Origin: Cytophagales bacterium | GTDB lineage: Bacteria > Bacteroidota > Bacteroidia > Cytophagales > ES-bin-26 | Length of the DNA: 7,256 bases | Direction of reading: 5' to 3' | Assembly (NCBI GenBank): GCA_014379925.1 | Contig: JACMKY010000691.1 | Coordinates: 1-7,256, forward strand | Shown here: piece by piece, positions 6,101-7,256 of the stretch | How positions within the stretch are numbered: the stretch's first letter is position 1 | How the letters are laid out: each line of letters starts with the position of its first letter | Position numbers and translations under genes: made by a program | Notes under the pieces: model-generated | Databases searched by the model: none | Seen by the model: the letters and a program-made list of their open reading frames with translations, nothing else | What the model was told of the DNA's origin: nothing

Positions 6101-6607
6101 ATGGACCCGCACGCTAACCATGGGCATCATCAAGGGCCCAGCAATGTCCACCAACATTCAACCACCCCCGTCAGGGACAATGCTGAACCGTCCCCCTGGC
6201 GGCTGGCCCTGAGTGCAACCTGGCACTGTTTACTGGGATGTGGTTTGGGAGAAGTACTGGGGATGGTTATTGGAGCCGCTTGGCAGCTCGACAATACCAC
6301 TACGATTGTGATCAGTGTCATCCTGGGATTCACCGGAGGGTTTGCCCTGGGCATCATTCCCCTGAGGAGGGCCGGATACGCGTACGGAAGGGCTTTCAAG
6401 CAAGTACTCCTGGCCGAAGGACTGAGTATAGCCGTGATGGAAACGGTGGAGGTGCTTACCCAGGTACACACGCCCGGGGTGATGGAGGCGGGTATCGCGG
6501 ATGCCAGGTTTTGGTTGGGGATGCTGCTGGGACTAATGGCCGGCTTCATCGCCGCCTTTCCGGTAAATTATAACCTCGTGAAAAGAGGGGTTCGCCACCA
6601 GCATTGA
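6101..6607 (+). CDS. DUF4396 membrane protein with His-rich N-terminus
   Basis: This is a 168-residue membrane protein of the DUF4396 family, whose function is not established. A soluble N-terminus of about 33 residues is rich in histidine (4, 7, 9, 10, 17, 19). The family core then begins with WRLALSATWHCLLGCGLGEVLGMVIG at 33-58, carrying His42, Cys43 and Cys47 in the first membrane segment. Three more hydrophobic stretches follow at about 68-88, 102-120 and 137-155, with IAVMETVE in the third and FIAAFPVNYNLVKRG closing the fourth; the end is HQH. The ATG used begins MDPHANHG; the frame is open upstream but has no ATG before it and is not family-like. Sitting between a copper storage protein and a copper ATPase, and carrying His and Cys in and near the membrane, it may handle copper. 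That role is inferred. Confidence 0.85.
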   Translation: MDPHANHGHHQGPSNVHQHSTTPVRDNAEPSPWRLALSATWHCLLGCGLGEVLGMVIGAAWQLDNTTTIVISVILGFTGGFALGIIPLRRAGYAYGRAFKQVLLAEGLSIAVMETVEVLTQVHTPGVMEAGIADARFWLGMLLGLMAGFIAAFPVNYNLVKRGVRHQH

Positions 6608-6749
6608 CTAGCTTCCCATTTTTAAGCACGGCTTGATCCATCAACCAAGTTGAAAGTGCGTTATGAAAATGACAGGCCGCCTAACCACCTCAGAGTGATC
6701 ATTTTCGGTCAACTTTTTGTTTTCAAGGGATAGATTCAAAGGGGAGTAC

Positions 6750-7088
6750 ATGGCAACCGACACCTTGCACATCAAGAACATGGTTTGTGACCGCTGCATT
6801 AAAGTGGTAAAAAACGAATTAGCCAACCTGGGTTTGCCGCCTGAGCGCATTAAACTGGGCGAAGTCCGGCTCCGTGAACCCGCTGACGAGGAAAAAATAG
6901 GGCAACTGAAATCCGCATTGGCCAAACATGGATTCGAACTACTCGACGATAAAAAAGCCAAGATGATTGACCGGATTAGAAGCATTGGTATTCGAGACCG
7001 ACAACCCAGAAATAGTATAACTCCTACCGGTAATCCTGTAAAGCGTTGGTCGGCCGGGGCCCGTAACTTTGCGCAACAGAACCGGTAA
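6750..7088 (+). CDS. Small HMA-domain protein, apparently a truncated HMA-AraC regulator
   Basis: This 112-residue soluble protein has an N-terminal heavy-metal-associated fold. LHIKNMVCDRCIKVVKNEL carries the metal site Cys13-x-x-Cys16, and LGEVRL, then LKSALAKHGFELLDDKKAKMIDRIR, complete the domain by about residue 78. In Bacteroidota this exact kind of domain usually leads into an AraC-type DNA-binding half of about 100 more residues. Here that half is missing. The tail from about residue 79 (IGIRDRQPRNSITPTG onward) looks like non-coding DNA read by chance, and it contains a promoter-like -7 box for the next gene. The protein could act as a copper chaperone for the ATPase downstream, or be a dead regulator. 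The ATG follows a good Shine-Dalgarno (AAAGGGGAG, 6738-6746), which decides it over an upstream in-frame ATG at 6717. Confidence 0.8.
   Translation: MATDTLHIKNMVCDRCIKVVKNELANLGLPPERIKLGEVRLREPADEEKIGQLKSALAKHGFELLDDKKAKMIDRIRSIGIRDRQPRNSITPTGNPVKRWSAGARNFAQQNR
7046..7071 (+). promoter_or_regulatory. Bacteroidota-type promoter for copA
   Basis: TAACTTTG at 7064-7071 is a perfect match to the Bacteroidota -7 consensus TAnnTTTG. TTG at 7046-7048 could be the -33 element, though the 15-base spacer is a little short. The box lies 48 bases before the copA ATG and inside the tail of the HMA ORF, which suggests that tail is in truth intergenic. It also supports assigning the window to Bacteroidota. 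Confidence 0.5.
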
Positions 7089-7119
7089 GTGATACGGAAG
7101 TTTTAAATCTTTTAAAGTT

Positions 7120-7256
7120 ATGGATGCAGACCCCCTTGTTTCGGTAAGTAAGCCTTCCCAGAAAGCCGGTACGAGCAAAATCACCCTACCCGTTACCGAC
7201 ATGACTTGCGCCGCTTGCGCGGTGAGTGTGGAATCGGTGCTCAAGGCGCAGGAAGG
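7120..7256 (+). CDS. copA: CopA-type Cu(I)-exporting P1B ATPase, N-terminal part (runs off window)
   Basis: Only the first 45 codons are in the window. After a short polar leader (MDADPLVSVSKPSQKAGTSK) comes the start of an HMA metal-binding domain, ITLPVTDMTCAACAVSVESVLKAQEG. The motif MTCAAC, a Cys-x-x-Cys with the following AVSVE helix, is the typical N-terminal copper-binding domain of CopA, which pumps Cu(I) from the cytoplasm using ATP. The rest (membrane domain with CPC, DKTGT, GDGxND) lies beyond the window, so pump identity is inferred from this domain and from the copper genes upstream. A lone HMA protein is less likely because of the leader, but cannot be ruled out. The ATG is 31 bases after the HMA gene stop and 48 after a promoter-like -7 box. 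It is a different type from the Zn/Cd ATPase remnant at the left end. Confidence 0.8.
   Translation, partial: MDADPLVSVSKPSQKAGTSKITLPVTDMTCAACAVSVESVLKAQE

Noticed and set aside
6632..6650. Possible terminator hairpin (TTGAT-CC-ATCAA) after the DUF4396 gene
   Set aside because: The loop is only two bases, the stem is weak and there is no T tract, so it is not convincing as a terminator.
1..7256. tRNA, rRNA, CRISPR array or intact insertion sequence
   Set aside because: No regularly spaced direct repeats, cloverleaf or transposase motif was seen on either strand by eye.

Overview
The window looks like the chromosome of a Bacteroidota bacterium, most likely of the Cytophagales type. The basis is indirect. 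One promoter matches the Bacteroidota -7 consensus TAnnTTTG, most genes lack a clear Shine-Dalgarno, and a small heavy-metal-associated (HMA) protein resembles the HMA-AraC regulators common in that phylum. The genus cannot be fixed from the sequence. Genes are fairly GC-rich and the spacers between them are AT-rich.

Left part (about 1-1970, minus strand). First comes the C-terminal part of a Zn/Cd/Pb-type P1B ATPase. It has lost its N-terminal half and is broken by a -1 frameshift lying exactly on a GGGAAAA heptamer. A roughly 425-base stretch with no recognisable gene follows. Next is a complete RES/Xre type II toxin-antitoxin pair with the antitoxin gene first, preceded by a perfect inverted repeat that could be its operator.

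Centre (about 2050-5345, plus strand). A TetR-family repressor is followed by two tandem alpha/beta hydrolases and a TauE/SafE-type membrane exporter. The hydrolases are about 49% identical by hand count, without gaps, and share the same Asp-Asp-His positions. A 16-base palindromic operator occurs once before tetR and once before the first hydrolase (14 of 16 bases identical), so the repressor probably controls itself and the three-gene unit. A strong hairpin lies between the two hydrolases. The natural substrate is unknown.

Right part (about 5496-7256, plus strand). This is a metal-handling, probably copper, cluster. It holds a 19-cysteine cytosolic copper storage protein (Csp3 type), a DUF4396 membrane protein with a His-rich N-terminus, a small HMA protein whose expected AraC half is missing, and the start of a CopA-type Cu(I) ATPase. 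A promoter-like -7 element for copA lies inside the read-through tail of the HMA ORF. Together these genes would bind, store and export copper. With the Zn/Cd ATPase remnant on the far left, the window resembles an accessory metal-resistance region that has been rearranged. No RNA gene, CRISPR array or intact insertion sequence was seen.
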